Origin: Methanocalculus natronophilus
GTDB lineage: Archaea; Halobacteriota; Methanomicrobia; Methanomicrobiales; Methanocorpusculaceae
Reading direction: 5' to 3'
DNA length: 64,000 nt
NCBI RefSeq assembly: GCF_038751955.1
Contig: NZ_JBCEXH010000001.1
Coordinates: 142,300 to 206,299, forward strand
Both the position numbers and the translations under genes were made by a program. Below the pieces are notes generated by a model, which saw only the letters and a list, made by a program, of their open reading frames with translations, did not search any database and was not told the origin of the DNA. This document shows, in pieces, positions 45,434 through 54,219 of the stretch; the first letter of the stretch is position 1; each line of letters begins with the position of its first letter.

Positions 45434-45787
45434 ATGAGCATCCGGTTATCATTTACCCTGGAAAGCGATCTGGCTGACCAGATCGATTCGTTTGCACGTG
45501 AAAAGCGTATTGAACGGAATGAAGCAATTCTCCGCCTTATTGAGGCTGGCATAGAGAAATATGAAGAGGATGGCGAATTCAACCCGCCACCCCGCGAGAG
45601 GAGTTTTGAGGAGGTAAAAGATATTGCCAGATCCCTCGATAACCTCACAGCCACCGTATCTGATCTGAAAAAAGAGGTCAGGGTTGTCCACCATATCCTG
45701 GATCTTGAGTGGCAGCGGGAGGCAGGCAGGACGCGTGATCCCCCGGCAGCAGAGCGGAGATGGTGGGAGTTCTGGAAAGGGCTCTAA
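45434..45787 (+). CDS. Ribbon-helix-helix domain protein
   Basis: A 117-residue protein. Residues 1-45 form a CopG/MetJ-type RHH (SIRLSFTLESDLADQIDSFAREKRIERNEAILRLIEAG), a dimeric DNA-binding unit. Residues 60-90 are a coiled coil (FEEVKDIARSLDNLTATVSDLKKEV), and the tail is aromatic (RRWWEFWKGL). It could be a small regulator or membrane-touching adaptor. Position after cobQ (51 bp) suggests co-transcription, not necessarily shared function. Confidence 0.75.
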   Translation: MSIRLSFTLESDLADQIDSFAREKRIERNEAILRLIEAGIEKYEEDGEFNPPPRERSFEEVKDIARSLDNLTATVSDLKKEVRVVHHILDLEWQREAGRTRDPPAAERRWWEFWKGL

Positions 45788-45794
45788 ACCGGGT

Positions 45795-46061
45795 TCAGCT
45801 GATGATCGACATGATGCTCCGGTATCCTTCAGCATCCATGTCATCGCACCAGACCCGGGTCACATGCTGTAAGTCCACCTCCTCAGTATCACCGCTCCGT
45901 GAACAGTATGCCCGGGCAGGGGAGATGACCCGTTTGCCGTTCACAAGAAAATACCGTGAATGTGCACAGAATCTGCACCGGTCCAGTGTCACCGGATTCC
46001 CCGGCAGACAGGGGACTTTTCCCTTTTCAACATCAAGTAATCGCATTCCTTCGTCATGCAT
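45795..46061 (-). CDS. Small cysteine-containing protein, 88 aa
   Basis: Start ATG 46061 overlaps the end of the YkgJ-type gene (ATGCATGA), with GAGGT in that gene as a ribosome site. It has CRFCAHSRYF, a YCS and WCDD, so it may bind zinc, and no recognised family. The frame stays open upstream but runs in a different frame of the YkgJ gene. Likely partner of the upstream gene because they are translationally coupled. Confidence 0.65.
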   Translation of the reverse strand: MHDEGMRLLDVEKGKVPCLPGNPVTLDRCRFCAHSRYFLVNGKRVISPARAYCSRSGDTEEVDLQHVTRVWCDDMDAEGYRSIMSIIS

Positions 46062-46536
46062 ACAAAACAACCTCATATCCGGCATCTGTAAGTGCCTTCT
46101 GGACTGCCTGCTTCCAGGCAGGATCACCGGATCCTCCATATGACTCTTTCAGCGCATTCCACAGTTCCCTGAGAGTGGGATCTTCTGTCTGGAGATCCCG
46201 CCTTCCCTTCATCACGCCGAGAACCTCCCCGTCATGCAGCACTTTTCCTGTATGACAGATATATTCCCTGCAGAAGCGGGGACGGGACTGGTAGATGGTG
46301 CAGATGATTCTTTGCCCGTCTTTCCTGAGAAAAGGGCAGGCATGCGGGTTTTCCAGGAGGAATGACCGCTCTTTGAAGAGACTGAACCGCCCCGGATCAA
46401 GTGTGGCCATGAAGCTCTCCTTTGTCAGGGAGAGGGTACATCCATATGCCCCGCCAATCGTCTGGTTAATGGTAATGTACCTGCCAAACCCCATGCAGCA
46501 CCGCCCGCAGAGGGTGCAGGTGAAACCAGCATCCAT
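46054..46536 (-). CDS. YkgJ family cysteine-cluster protein
   Basis: A 160-residue protein of the YkgJ (CxxCxxxCC) family, which binds zinc or an Fe-S cluster. Cys motif CTLCGRCCMGFGRYI at residues 7-21, then CTL, then CPFLRKDGQRIICTIYQSRPRFCREYIC. Family members are often encoded beside flagellar, pilus or metal genes; function is unproven. In an overlapping pair with the gene at 45795. Confidence 0.87.
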   Translation of the reverse strand: MDAGFTCTLCGRCCMGFGRYITINQTIGGAYGCTLSLTKESFMATLDPGRFSLFKERSFLLENPHACPFLRKDGQRIICTIYQSRPRFCREYICHTGKVLHDGEVLGVMKGRRDLQTEDPTLRELWNALKESYGGSGDPAWKQAVQKALTDAGYEVVLYA

Positions 46537-46621
46537 ACCCTCTTATCTCAAAGTACAAGGTGAAAAGTGTATCCAAACAAGATCCATCTCAATTAATTGA
46601 TAGCAAGTCCATCTTCATACT

Positions 46622-47800
46622 ATGAAAGTCTGCATCATGTGCGGCGGCGAGGGGACACGGCTTCGCCCCCTGACGTTTGAGCGGCCAAAACCCTGCATCC
46701 CGATAGCAGGGGTTCCATCCATCCGGCACCTGGTTGTCCATCTTGCAGACCTTGGTTTTACTGATATCGTCATCACGCTTGGGTATCTTGGCGATGCGAT
46801 CAAAGAGGTGCTCGGTGACGGATCCCTCTGCTCGGCGGATATCACCTATGTTGAAGAGAAGACCAAGCTTGGGACTGCCGGATCGGTGAAGAATGCACAG
46901 GAATATCTTGACGGCACGCCGTTCCTCGTTGTCGGCGGCGATCATGTAACTGACATCAATCTTCTTGAATTTTTCCGTGAACATAAAAAGAGCGATGCGA
47001 TCGCGTCGATTGGGCTTATCAGTATCGATGATCCCAGTGAGTACGGCATAGCAGAGCTTGATGCCACCTTTACAATCGGGAGATTTAAGGAGAAACCATC
47101 ACCTGGTGAGATATTCTCAAATCTTGCCAGCACCGGGATGTATGTCTGCAACCCGGAGATATTCGACTTTATTCCTGCAGGCACTCCATTTGATTTTGCC
47201 CGGAACCTCTTCCCGCTCCTGATGGAGAACGGGTATACCCTGAAAGGCTGGCTTGCACATGGCAACTGGACGGATGTCGGGTCTCCATCCATGCTCCGGC
47301 AGGCAGAACGGTGGAAACTGGATGAGGTCGGAACAACGAGCATAGAGGGGACACTCAATGTTATGAATGCACAGATCACCGGCCCTGTCAGGTTCGGCGA
47401 TGGCATTACCCTTGGTGCGAGATCCCGGATAATCGGGCCGGTATCTATCGGGAACGGGACAAGCATTGGTGAAGACGTCATCATAGGGCCCTATACCTCA
47501 ATTGGCGATAACTGCACCATCATACAGCAGGCAAAGATCTTCTCCTCATCACTCTACAGAGGCGTGACGATCGGTGCGGGCTCTACGGTCAGCGGGAGTA
47601 TCATCGACAATGACTGTAGAATCGGGGACGGGTGCTCTATTGAAAATGATACCGTCATCGGCCCGCGTGCAAGAGTACAGGATAATGTTGTGGTCCACTC
47701 CCGGACACGGCTCTGGCCGGAGGTGGATGTTATGGCCGGCGAGGTGGTGAAAGAGTACGTCTTAAATGACGCTTTTGATACACGGTGCGAGGGATCCTGA
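46622..47800 (+). CDS. Sugar-phosphate nucleotidyltransferase with left-handed beta-helix
   Basis: A 392-residue NDP-sugar pyrophosphorylase. N-terminal nucleotidyltransferase with signature GGEGTRLRPLTFERPKP (8-24), LGTAGSVKNA, FLVVGGDHVTD and the metal Asp, then from about residue 245 hexapeptide repeats of a left-handed beta-helix (GDGITLGARSRIIGPVSIGNGTSIGEDVIIG). Candidates are mannose-1-P guanylyltransferase or a GlmU/glucose-1-P thymidylyltransferase-like enzyme for surface glycans. The TCAATTAATTGA palindrome at 46589-46600 contains its likely TATA, about 27 bp upstream. Confidence 0.88.
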   Translation: MKVCIMCGGEGTRLRPLTFERPKPCIPIAGVPSIRHLVVHLADLGFTDIVITLGYLGDAIKEVLGDGSLCSADITYVEEKTKLGTAGSVKNAQEYLDGTPFLVVGGDHVTDINLLEFFREHKKSDAIASIGLISIDDPSEYGIAELDATFTIGRFKEKPSPGEIFSNLASTGMYVCNPEIFDFIPAGTPFDFARNLFPLLMENGYTLKGWLAHGNWTDVGSPSMLRQAERWKLDEVGTTSIEGTLNVMNAQITGPVRFGDGITLGARSRIIGPVSIGNGTSIGEDVIIGPYTSIGDNCTIIQQAKIFSSSLYRGVTIGAGSTVSGSIIDNDCRIGDGCSIENDTVIGPRARVQDNVVVHSRTRLWPEVDVMAGEVVKEYVLNDAFDTRCEGS

Positions 47801-47912
47801 CCGGCCGATCAGAATTCTGGAGAAAGAGTCCTCGTTCTACCCCTTGCAAAAGAAGAGAGCAGGAGAATACACACCTGTTTGCAGACTGTTTTTTTCCTGC
47901 CTGTAGTCTCTT

Positions 47913-48698
47913 CTAGTCATGAGGGATAAGCCGGTGGGTGATGGCAACGAGAGGGTGCCGCGCATAATCAAGCACCTGGATATCATCGAGTGTGTAGAGC
48001 TTCATGCTCTGGGCAGTCCGCTCAAGCCCCAGCTGGATATCCTCGTCGATATTGATGATATAGGCTTCCAGGTTCTTGATCCCAAGCCGTTTAGCAGCAA
48101 TTGCCCGGTGATGTCCATCCACCATGATCCATTTTCCCGGTCTCCTGACAACGATAACAGGCTCGGCAAGGCCTTTCCTGGTCTCATACATCCTGCCTTC
48201 AAGTTCATCCTGGTATATTTTCCCCTGTGTCGGCCGGATCCGATCAACCGGGACCATCCCGCGCTCAAGAGTTGGTTCTATGCCATAGAGCTTCGTCAGC
48301 GTCGTCATGAAGTTGTATACTTTCTCAGGAGAGACATGCTCAATCTGCGAGCGGATGACATCGGCATTTGAGATGATCCCGACAAGTTCGTTTGTATCAT
48401 CGACCACGGGGAGTTTCTGGATGCCTGAGCGGAAAATAACGCGTGCTGCATCGGTGATGCACATCTCGGGGTCGGCCACTATCAGGTGGCGGGACATGAT
48501 CTGCTCTACCTTTGTTGATGGATGCACCCCGATGATGTCGCGTGCGGAGATATACCCGACAACCTTGTTGCCCCTGAGAACAGGGAAGCCATCGTGCTGG
48601 GTTGACCGGATATGTTCGATGACGTCCTTGACGATACCATCAGATCGTACCGTCACGACATCAGAGGTCATGTAGTCACTGACCCGTTTCTTTTCCAT
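47913..48698 (-). CDS. CBS-domain protein with ParB/sulfiredoxin-like C-terminal domain
   Basis: A 261-residue fusion. Two CBS domains (VSDYMTSDVVTVRSDGIVKDVI; VEQIMSRHLIVADPEMCITDA), which bind adenosyl nucleotides, then a ParB-type nuclease/kinase-like fold (VPVDRIRPTQ, VRRPGKWIMVDGHHRAIAAKRLG). The motif DGHHRAIAA is the ParB CTP/nucleotide-binding loop type, also found in sulfiredoxin and serine kinase SerK. ATG 48698 begins the first CBS domain; the frame runs 14 codons further up. Possibly an energy-sensing kinase or regulator. Confidence 0.82.
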   Translation of the reverse strand: MEKKRVSDYMTSDVVTVRSDGIVKDVIEHIRSTQHDGFPVLRGNKVVGYISARDIIGVHPSTKVEQIMSRHLIVADPEMCITDAARVIFRSGIQKLPVVDDTNELVGIISNADVIRSQIEHVSPEKVYNFMTTLTKLYGIEPTLERGMVPVDRIRPTQGKIYQDELEGRMYETRKGLAEPVIVVRRPGKWIMVDGHHRAIAAKRLGIKNLEAYIINIDEDIQLGLERTAQSMKLYTLDDIQVLDYARHPLVAITHRLIPHD

Positions 48699-48754
48699 TG
48701 CTGTACCTGTTATACACGAGAAACCATCAAGCCATCGCAAAAAAAAGAAAGTGT

Positions 48755-49237
48755 TTATTCGATCTGGATCGGGCGCACCGCAGTCGGTTCTGTCTTCTTC
48801 AGGCGTACTTCAAGGACACCGTTCTTAAATGTCGCTAAAGCACCCTCCTCGGTGACGTCGACAGGCATCGATACGACACGGCGCATCGATCCATAGAACC
48901 GCTCTCTCATGAAGTAGTTCTCCTGTTCATCCTTCTCTTCAGTGCTCTGCCGGGTTGCGATCTCAAGGGTCCTGGAATCATGGAGCCGGAGCTGGACATC
49001 TTCTTTCTGAAGTCCCGGGAGATCCGCAACGACGACCACGTCATCATCATGGTCGCTGACATCGACCCTGAACTCGCCCTTGAGTGCAGGCATAATGCGG
49101 TCTGCCATTCCACCTTCCGGGAGCATGGGGCGGGCGCCGGAGAACATGTCCTGGAACCGCGCCTCCATCTCTGCCATCATATCATCGATCTCCCGGCCAA
49201 GTGATCCAAATGGATATCTTCGTCTTCCCCATACCAT
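48755..49237 (-). CDS. Small heat-shock protein Hsp20
   Basis: A 160-residue alpha-crystallin-type chaperone that binds unfolding proteins. N-terminal helical arm (REIDDMMAEMEARFQDMF), then the crystallin domain (GEFRVDVSDHDDDVVVVADLPGLQKEDVQLRL ... MRRVVSMPVDVTEEGALATFKNGVLEVRLKK) and the IxI-like tail RPIQIE. ATG 49237 has GGAGG eight bases upstream. Its leader carries two adjacent palindromes, probable heat-shock operators. Confidence 0.95.
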   Translation of the reverse strand: MVWGRRRYPFGSLGREIDDMMAEMEARFQDMFSGARPMLPEGGMADRIMPALKGEFRVDVSDHDDDVVVVADLPGLQKEDVQLRLHDSRTLEIATRQSTEEKDEQENYFMRERFYGSMRRVVSMPVDVTEEGALATFKNGVLEVRLKKTEPTAVRPIQIE

Positions 49238-49254
49238 AGTTTCATTCCTCCTCT

Positions 49255-49287
49255 GCCACACCTGTGGTGTGGCTAACCCCTGGTTAG
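49255..49287. promoter_or_regulatory. Two adjacent palindromes in the hsp20 leader
   Basis: GCCACACC-TGT-GGTGTGGC (49255-49273) and CTAACC-CCT-GGTTAG (49273-49287) share one base. On the minus strand they follow the TATA (49297-49306) by about 15-25 bp, so they cover the transcription start and the leader just before the ribosome site. Placement fits a repressor such as an archaeal heat-shock regulator (Phr-like). The pair could also fold as tandem RNA hairpins that melt with heat and control translation. Confidence 0.65.
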
Positions 49288-49296
49288 TGCATAATA

Positions 49297-49306
49297 ATAT
49301 TTATAA
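49297..49306 (-). promoter_or_regulatory. TATA box of hsp20
   Basis: TTATAAATA on the minus strand, predicting a start near 49276 and a leader of about 40 nt. Confidence 0.6.
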
Positions 49307-49334
49307 TTTTCTCTAAAACCATTGAGATTGAAAC

Positions 49335-49342
49335 CGTTTATA
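49335..49342 (+). promoter_or_regulatory. TATA box of the STAS gene
   Basis: GTTTATATA, a near-consensus archaeal box, centred about 34 bp before the ATG at 49372. Confidence 0.65.
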
Positions 49343-49371
49343 TACCAGGGCATACAGGTACTGGTAAAGGA

Positions 49372-49716
49372 ATGGAGACAATGGAAATTACTGCAAGCGA
49401 AAGGGAAGGAACAGCCCTTACCGTCATCACCGGCAGAATAGATGCCACAACAGCCCCCCTGGCAGAAGAGCAGCTCAGGCAGCTTGCAGCAGAGCAGGAA
49501 GGGGCGGTGATTGTCGACTGTTCAGGTCTTGAATACATAAGCAGCGGAGGGCTGCGGGCATTCCTGATTGTTGAAAAAGAGCTGAAGAAACAGAACAGGG
49601 AGATCGTGCTCTGCGCACTACGGCCGGAGGTGGAGAAGATCTTCAGGCTGACCGGCTTTACTGCAATCTTTTCCCTTGAACAGACCGTGGATGATGCAAT
49701 AGCGAATTGGAAATAG
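49372..49716 (+). CDS. STAS domain protein (anti-sigma factor antagonist-like)
   Basis: A 114-residue stand-alone STAS protein of the SpoIIAA/RsbV class. Core: LTVITGRIDATTAPLAEEQL, then DCSGLEYISSGGLRAFLI with the conserved serine to be phosphorylated in YISSGG (about residues 60-63). Alternative start ATG 49381. In bacteria such proteins are switched by an RsbW-type kinase and a PP2C phosphatase; the SpoIIE-type phosphatase at 19917 would fit as the opposing enzyme. Archaea lack sigma factors, so the downstream target must differ. Confidence 0.9.
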   Translation: METMEITASEREGTALTVITGRIDATTAPLAEEQLRQLAAEQEGAVIVDCSGLEYISSGGLRAFLIVEKELKKQNREIVLCALRPEVEKIFRLTGFTAIFSLEQTVDDAIANWK

Positions 49717-49873
49717 ACCTATTTTTATTTTTCAAAACCATCTTGCCTGAATGAGAGCACCAGCAGGCATCACGACCAGTACGCAGGCCAGCAGGAGAGA
49801 AGAAAAGTTTTTGCTGAAGTGAGAAGCCTGCACGAACCATTATCTACCACACAGGTATAATTACAGGTTTGCT

Positions 49874-50551
49874 ATGCAGACAAGACTGTTGCTCATGTGT
49901 ATGGCCGGCATATGCTGCCTCGCCTTCTGTACCATTCCGGCTGCGGCTGAGCCCACCGGCACAATCACGATCACCTCAGAACCTACAGGAGCTGAGGTCT
50001 ATATTACAAACGTCTTTCGCGGCTATACGCCACTCACCGTTCCTGAACTTCGTTCTGGTATGAACCGTATCCAGCTGAAGAGAGCAAATTATCAGAACTG
50101 GCGTGGAGTTGCCTTCATCATCGCTGGAGAAACCGTCACCCTGGATATAGAGCTCGCGAGAACCGGCACAACGCATCACGGGAACGGAAACATTGCCATC
50201 AGCTCCCTGCCAGGGGCAGCTGTCTTCCAGAACCTGAATTATCTCGGTACAACCGATGAACAAGGAGCATTCAGCATTGCACGAACCGATCCCGGCCTCC
50301 ACCTGATCAGCCTGGAAAAAGATGGGTATATCCCCTATTCCAGACTGGTCAGTGTGGAATCCGGGAGGACGAGCGGTGTTGCTGCAGATTTAAGCCCGGA
50401 ATATCAGCCCACTGCTGCGACACCACCTGCAACACCAGATCCATCAGCACCAATACCGACACCCCCTGAGAGGAGTCCGGTATCACCGGTGCCTGTAATC
50501 ATCGGACTGCTGCTTGCAGCAGGCTGTATGCTGCTTATCCGCCGGACCTGA
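49874..50551 (+). CDS. PEGA domain surface protein
   Basis: A 225-residue exported protein. Signal peptide [23 protein letters not shown], then two PEGA-type beta-sandwiches ([25 protein letters not shown], 28-98; [21 protein letters not shown], ~105-175), a Pro/Thr/Ala/Ser-rich stalk (~180-205), and a C-terminal membrane helix ([16 protein letters not shown]) ending RRT. PEGA domains are common in methanogen envelope proteins. It converges with leuB (16-bp overlap of ends). Confidence 0.87.
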   Translation: MQTRLLLMCMAGICCLAFCTIPAAAEPTGTITITSEPTGAEVYITNVFRGYTPLTVPELRSGMNRIQLKRANYQNWRGVAFIIAGETVTLDIELARTGTTHHGNGNIAISSLPGAAVFQNLNYLGTTDEQGAFSIARTDPGLHLISLEKDGYIPYSRLVSVESGRTSGVAADLSPEYQPTAATPPATPDPSAPIPTPPERSPVSPVPVIIGLLLAAGCMLLIRRT

Positions 50552-51653
50552 TCCGGTCAGCTATCCAGTCGCCGACACTGCTCGTCGACTGGGACCCGCC
50601 CATATCCTTTGTGACATGTCCTGCCACAATAGAGGATTCTATACCCTTCAGGACAGCAGACGCAGCATCCTTCTCGCCGAGCGAATCCAGGAGGAGTGAG
50701 CCAGCCCAGATGGTTGCAAGGGGATTTGCCACGTTCATCCCCTTGTATTTGGGTGCTGAACCATGGATCGGCTCAAACATCGAGATCCCATCCGGATTGA
50801 TGTTGCCACCGGGAGCAAGCCCAAGACCCCCCTGGATCATGGCACCGAGATCTGTTACGATATCCCCAAACATATTCGGGGTGACCACGACATCAAACCA
50901 TTCCGGATTCTTGACAAACCACATCGTCACTGCATCCACAAAGGTAAACTCTGTCTCAACGCCGGGATAGTCCGAGGCAACCGAGGTGAAGACCTCGCGC
51001 CAGAGCCCGTAGATATCCGAGAGGACATTGGCTTTATCGACTGAAGAACACTTTTTTCCACGCTCCATTGCCCGCTCAAATGCATAGCGGATCACCCGGT
51101 CTGCGCCTTCGCGGCTGATCAGGCCGATCTGGTAGGCGATCTCGTCTGCATCGCTCTCTACATCGAGACCGAACTTGATCGAGTAGAGGTTTCGGATCAC
51201 CTCGAGGCTGGTTTTTTCTGCGCCTTTGAACCGCGATCCGATCCCGACATAGAAATCCTCGGTATTCTCCCTGACAACGACAAAGTCGATATCTTCGGGC
51301 TTTTTATTCGCAAGCGGGGTTGAGACGCCATGCAGAAGCTTAATCGGCCTGAGATTAATGTACTGGTCAAAATGAAACCGTAGCGCAAGAAGAATTCCTT
51401 TTTCAAGCACACCCGGTTTTACCCGGTCATCACCGATTGCGCCAAAATAGATGGCATCACAGGCCTCAAGGCCCTCGATATCCTCCTCGGTGAGGAGTTC
51501 TCCGGTCTTCAGATACCGATCAGATCCAATGGAAAAATCCACCCAGTCAATGTCAAAACCATACCGCTCACCTGCGGCATCCAGGACGGACTGGCCTGCA
51601 GAGACTATCTCAGGGCCAATTCCGTCTCCTCCAATTAATGCTACTCTGTGCAT
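50535..51653 (-). CDS. leuB: 3-isopropylmalate dehydrogenase family protein
   Basis: Last gene of a leuC-leuD-leuB type operon. 372 residues of the IPMDH/isocitrate/tartrate dehydrogenase family: [11 protein letters not shown] at the N-terminus, substrate arginines in [27 protein letters not shown], and the NAD motif [13 protein letters not shown]. It should oxidise a beta-hydroxy acid with decarboxylation. Leucine synthesis is the default; in methanogens paralogues (AksF) do the same chemistry for coenzyme B side-chain elongation. Its ATG overlaps the leuD stop by about 13 bp. Confidence 0.85.
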   Translation of the reverse strand: MHRVALIGGDGIGPEIVSAGQSVLDAAGERYGFDIDWVDFSIGSDRYLKTGELLTEEDIEGLEACDAIYFGAIGDDRVKPGVLEKGILLALRFHFDQYINLRPIKLLHGVSTPLANKKPEDIDFVVVRENTEDFYVGIGSRFKGAEKTSLEVIRNLYSIKFGLDVESDADEIAYQIGLISREGADRVIRYAFERAMERGKKCSSVDKANVLSDIYGLWREVFTSVASDYPGVETEFTFVDAVTMWFVKNPEWFDVVVTPNMFGDIVTDLGAMIQGGLGLAPGGNINPDGISMFEPIHGSAPKYKGMNVANPLATIWAGSLLLDSLGEKDAASAVLKGIESSIVAGHVTKDMGGSQSTSSVGDWIADRIRSGG

Positions 51654-52129
51654 GTCTTAATCTCCGGATGGGCTAATGCGTATTCAACAAGTCCTCCTGC
51701 CCTGATAATCTCAAGGAGAAAATCAGGGACAGGTTCAGTCGGGTACCGTTTCCCTTCGGACTCGATGTACCCGTCACTGGTATTCACAGTCACGCTGCTG
51801 CCGTCCTTAATCGCTCCTGCACCCGGACAGGTGAGGGGAAGAAGACCGGTATTAATCGCGTTCCTGTAGAAGATCCGTGCAAATGATTCGGCGACAATCA
51901 CCCTGACACCGGCACCGCGGATGGCAAGCGGGGCATGTTCACGGGACGACCCGCAGCCGAAGTTTCTGCCGGCAACGATGACATCACCTTCTGCTGCTTG
52001 CTTGGAGAACTCATCACGCGTCCCCTCAAATGCATGCTTTGCCAGTTCTTTCTCATCATAGATCGTCAAAAAACGACCCGGTATTATTGCATCCGTATCA
52101 ATATCGTTTCCAAATTTCCAGGCACGCAT
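51641..52129 (-). CDS. leuD: Isopropylmalate/homoaconitate isomerase small subunit
   Basis: A 162-residue aconitase swivel domain, half of the LeuCD enzyme. Motifs: [18 protein letters not shown], then [21 protein letters not shown] near residue 55. The loop after IIPGRF ([10 protein letters not shown]) is where IPM isomerase and homoaconitase differ, and I cannot assign it safely. It sits 6 bp after leuC and overlaps leuB. Confidence 0.88.
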   Translation of the reverse strand: MRAWKFGNDIDTDAIIPGRFLTIYDEKELAKHAFEGTRDEFSKQAAEGDVIVAGRNFGCGSSREHAPLAIRGAGVRVIVAESFARIFYRNAINTGLLPLTCPGAGAIKDGSSVTVNTSDGYIESEGKRYPTEPVPDFLLEIIRAGGLVEYALAHPEIKTCTE

Positions 52130-52135
52130 TGTTCT

Positions 52136-53392
52136 TTACACCTCCCTTGGATCGGTGATCTCACCATAGAGTGCGCTTGCAGCAGCTGTTGCCGGAGACG
52201 AGAGATAGACCTCTGCTTCAGTACTCCCCTGCCTGCCCCGGAAGTTCCGGTTCGAGGTGGAGAGCGAGACTTCGCCTGGTGCAAGGAGGCCAAACGCGCC
52301 CCCCATGCAGGGGCCGCAGCAGGGCGCTTCAACAAGTGCACCCGCCTCGACGAACCGCTCGATGAGCCCTGCCCTGAGAGTCTTCAGGTACTCGTCACGG
52401 GATGCCGGGATGATGATCACCCGCACCTTCTCATTGAAAGAGTCGCTCCCAAGAACCTCTGCTGCCTCCTGCATATCTTCGAACCTGCCGTTTGTGCATG
52501 ATCCAATGAAGACCTGGTCGACTTTTCTCCCGGCAACATCCTCCACAGAAACGACATTATCGACATTATGCGGAACGGCAACCTGTGGCGAAAGAGATCC
52601 GACATCATACTGCCTCTTCTCAAGATAGACTGCATCAGCATCAGGTGCAATATCCATGGAATCTCCGGATCTCCGGTCCTTCAGGTATTCAAGGGTTGTT
52701 TCATCAGGGGGGACAATGCCTGCCTTGCCGCCCATCTCGATTGCCATATTGGAGCAGGTCATCCTCCCCGCCATGGACATGCCAGAGAAGGCTGATCCGC
52801 CAAACTCAAGCGCCCGGTAGGTTGCACCATCTGCCCCGATATCTCCGGCCATCCTGAGAATAAGGTCTTTTGGCCCGACCCGCCTGTCAAATGATCCTTC
52901 TGCATCCACCCGGATCGTCTCAGGAACACGGAAGTAGAGAGCACCGTATTTGAGGGCAAATCCCATGTCTGTTGAACCGATACCGGTTGCAAATGCACCG
53001 ACAGCGCCATACATGCAGGTATGGGAGTCACTCCCGACAACGATATCACCAGGCCCGACCCTGCCTTTCTCAAGTGCCACCTGGTGACAGACACCTTCAC
53101 GGAGATCATAGTTTACAATCCCCTGCTCCTCTGCAAAGGCTCGCATCATCTGGTGGTTTTTCGCCGCCGGAATTGAATCTGCCGGTATCTGGTGATCAAA
53201 AAGGAGAATAATCTTTTCTGGATCGAATACACGTTCTCCGCCCATCTCCCAAAACTGGGTGATGGCAAGAGGCCCGGTGATGTCATGGATCATTGCCGCA
53301 TCTATTCCTGCCATGACAACGTCACCTGCACGAATACTCCGGCCGCATTTCGATTGGAATATCTTTTCAGCAACTGTCATTCCGTTGGCCAT
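52136..53392 (-). CDS. leuC: Isopropylmalate/homoaconitate isomerase large subunit
   Basis: A 418-residue [4Fe-4S] aconitase-type subunit. Cluster ligands: C in [12 protein letters not shown] (~300) and CCGPC (~360). Other motifs: [45 protein letters not shown]. First gene of the operon. TATA-like CTATAGTATACC, about 28 bp upstream of ATG 53392, suggests a leaderless start. Leucine or coenzyme B pathway not distinguished. Confidence 0.9.
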   Translation of the reverse strand: MANGMTVAEKIFQSKCGRSIRAGDVVMAGIDAAMIHDITGPLAITQFWEMGGERVFDPEKIILLFDHQIPADSIPAAKNHQMMRAFAEEQGIVNYDLREGVCHQVALEKGRVGPGDIVVGSDSHTCMYGAVGAFATGIGSTDMGFALKYGALYFRVPETIRVDAEGSFDRRVGPKDLILRMAGDIGADGATYRALEFGGSAFSGMSMAGRMTCSNMAIEMGGKAGIVPPDETTLEYLKDRRSGDSMDIAPDADAVYLEKRQYDVGSLSPQVAVPHNVDNVVSVEDVAGRKVDQVFIGSCTNGRFEDMQEAAEVLGSDSFNEKVRVIIIPASRDEYLKTLRAGLIERFVEAGALVEAPCCGPCMGGAFGLLAPGEVSLSTSNRNFRGRQGSTEAEVYLSSPATAAASALYGEITDPREV

Positions 53393-53567
53393 TGGTACAT
53401 AAATGGCATGTCAGGGTATACTATAGTTTGGATTGGAAGCGATGCAAAAGGCTCTGCAGATGCAGCCTGAACTGACAATGAGTATGCCCTGGATACCCGT
53501 CCTGAACAGAGACAACAGGCAAGATTCATGCAGGATACCCGCCAAGACTGGTATACCGGTTCCCACC

Positions 53568-54158
53568 ATGACCAACAGAGTATCGGCTACCTTAGACGAA
53601 GCAGAAGACGAGATCTCCCGCATTGTTTTGGAACTTGGGAGGCAGCAGACCAAATCCGGCCTTGCCGGTTTCATTGCCTCAGAAATCCGCCGCTATACTC
53701 CGCGTGACCTGATGGAGATTGCAGCAGCCCTCAGGCGCGAAATACAGAGCCTGCCTGCTCATTACCAGGAAGGTTATGGAGCATCTGTCCATGAGCAGAT
53801 ATTCGGCACCCACCACCGGATCCTCCTGATGGAGAGGAATGGTGCCCTGGAAGAGCTGCCCGGAGAGATACCTGATCCTGACCTGTTCCAGACATTCTGC
53901 CGGATGGTTCAGCAGGCATGCCTCTTGCCCCACCATACTGATGATGCGCACATGACCCCGATGGGGAGGCTCCTCTACTATCTCCTCTCCTGTTTTCTCA
54001 TCTTTGTCCTTGAAGAGCCGGCACATCCGATCGGCACACCCTTTCCCGGCGGGTTCAGGGTTCAGCTGAGAGGCGGTGTCGTCTGCTGCCCGGTAAAAGA
54101 GAAGGAGGGGGATGTGCCGTATGCACTCTGCCGGTTCTGCCCCTCAAAGCAGGCATAG
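53568..54158 (+). CDS. DUF2115 (UPF0305) family protein
   Basis: A methanogen-associated family of unknown function. Core: IVLELGRQQTKSGLAGFIASEIRRYTPRDL, YGASVHEQIFG, and the ending VVCCPVKEKEGDVPYALCRFCPSKQ, whose cysteines probably bind a metal. The frame is open upstream to TTG 53433, including a stretch that looks unrelated; I start at ATG 53568 where family similarity begins, though ATG 53442 is possible. Divergent from leuC. Confidence 0.72.
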   Translation: MTNRVSATLDEAEDEISRIVLELGRQQTKSGLAGFIASEIRRYTPRDLMEIAAALRREIQSLPAHYQEGYGASVHEQIFGTHHRILLMERNGALEELPGEIPDPDLFQTFCRMVQQACLLPHHTDDAHMTPMGRLLYYLLSCFLIFVLEEPAHPIGTPFPGGFRVQLRGGVVCCPVKEKEGDVPYALCRFCPSKQA

Positions 54159-54219
54159 GCGTAAAACCACCCGCCAGGAAGCCCTGCTGCCGGTAACCCT
54201 TTTGAAAACAAGCTGACAC

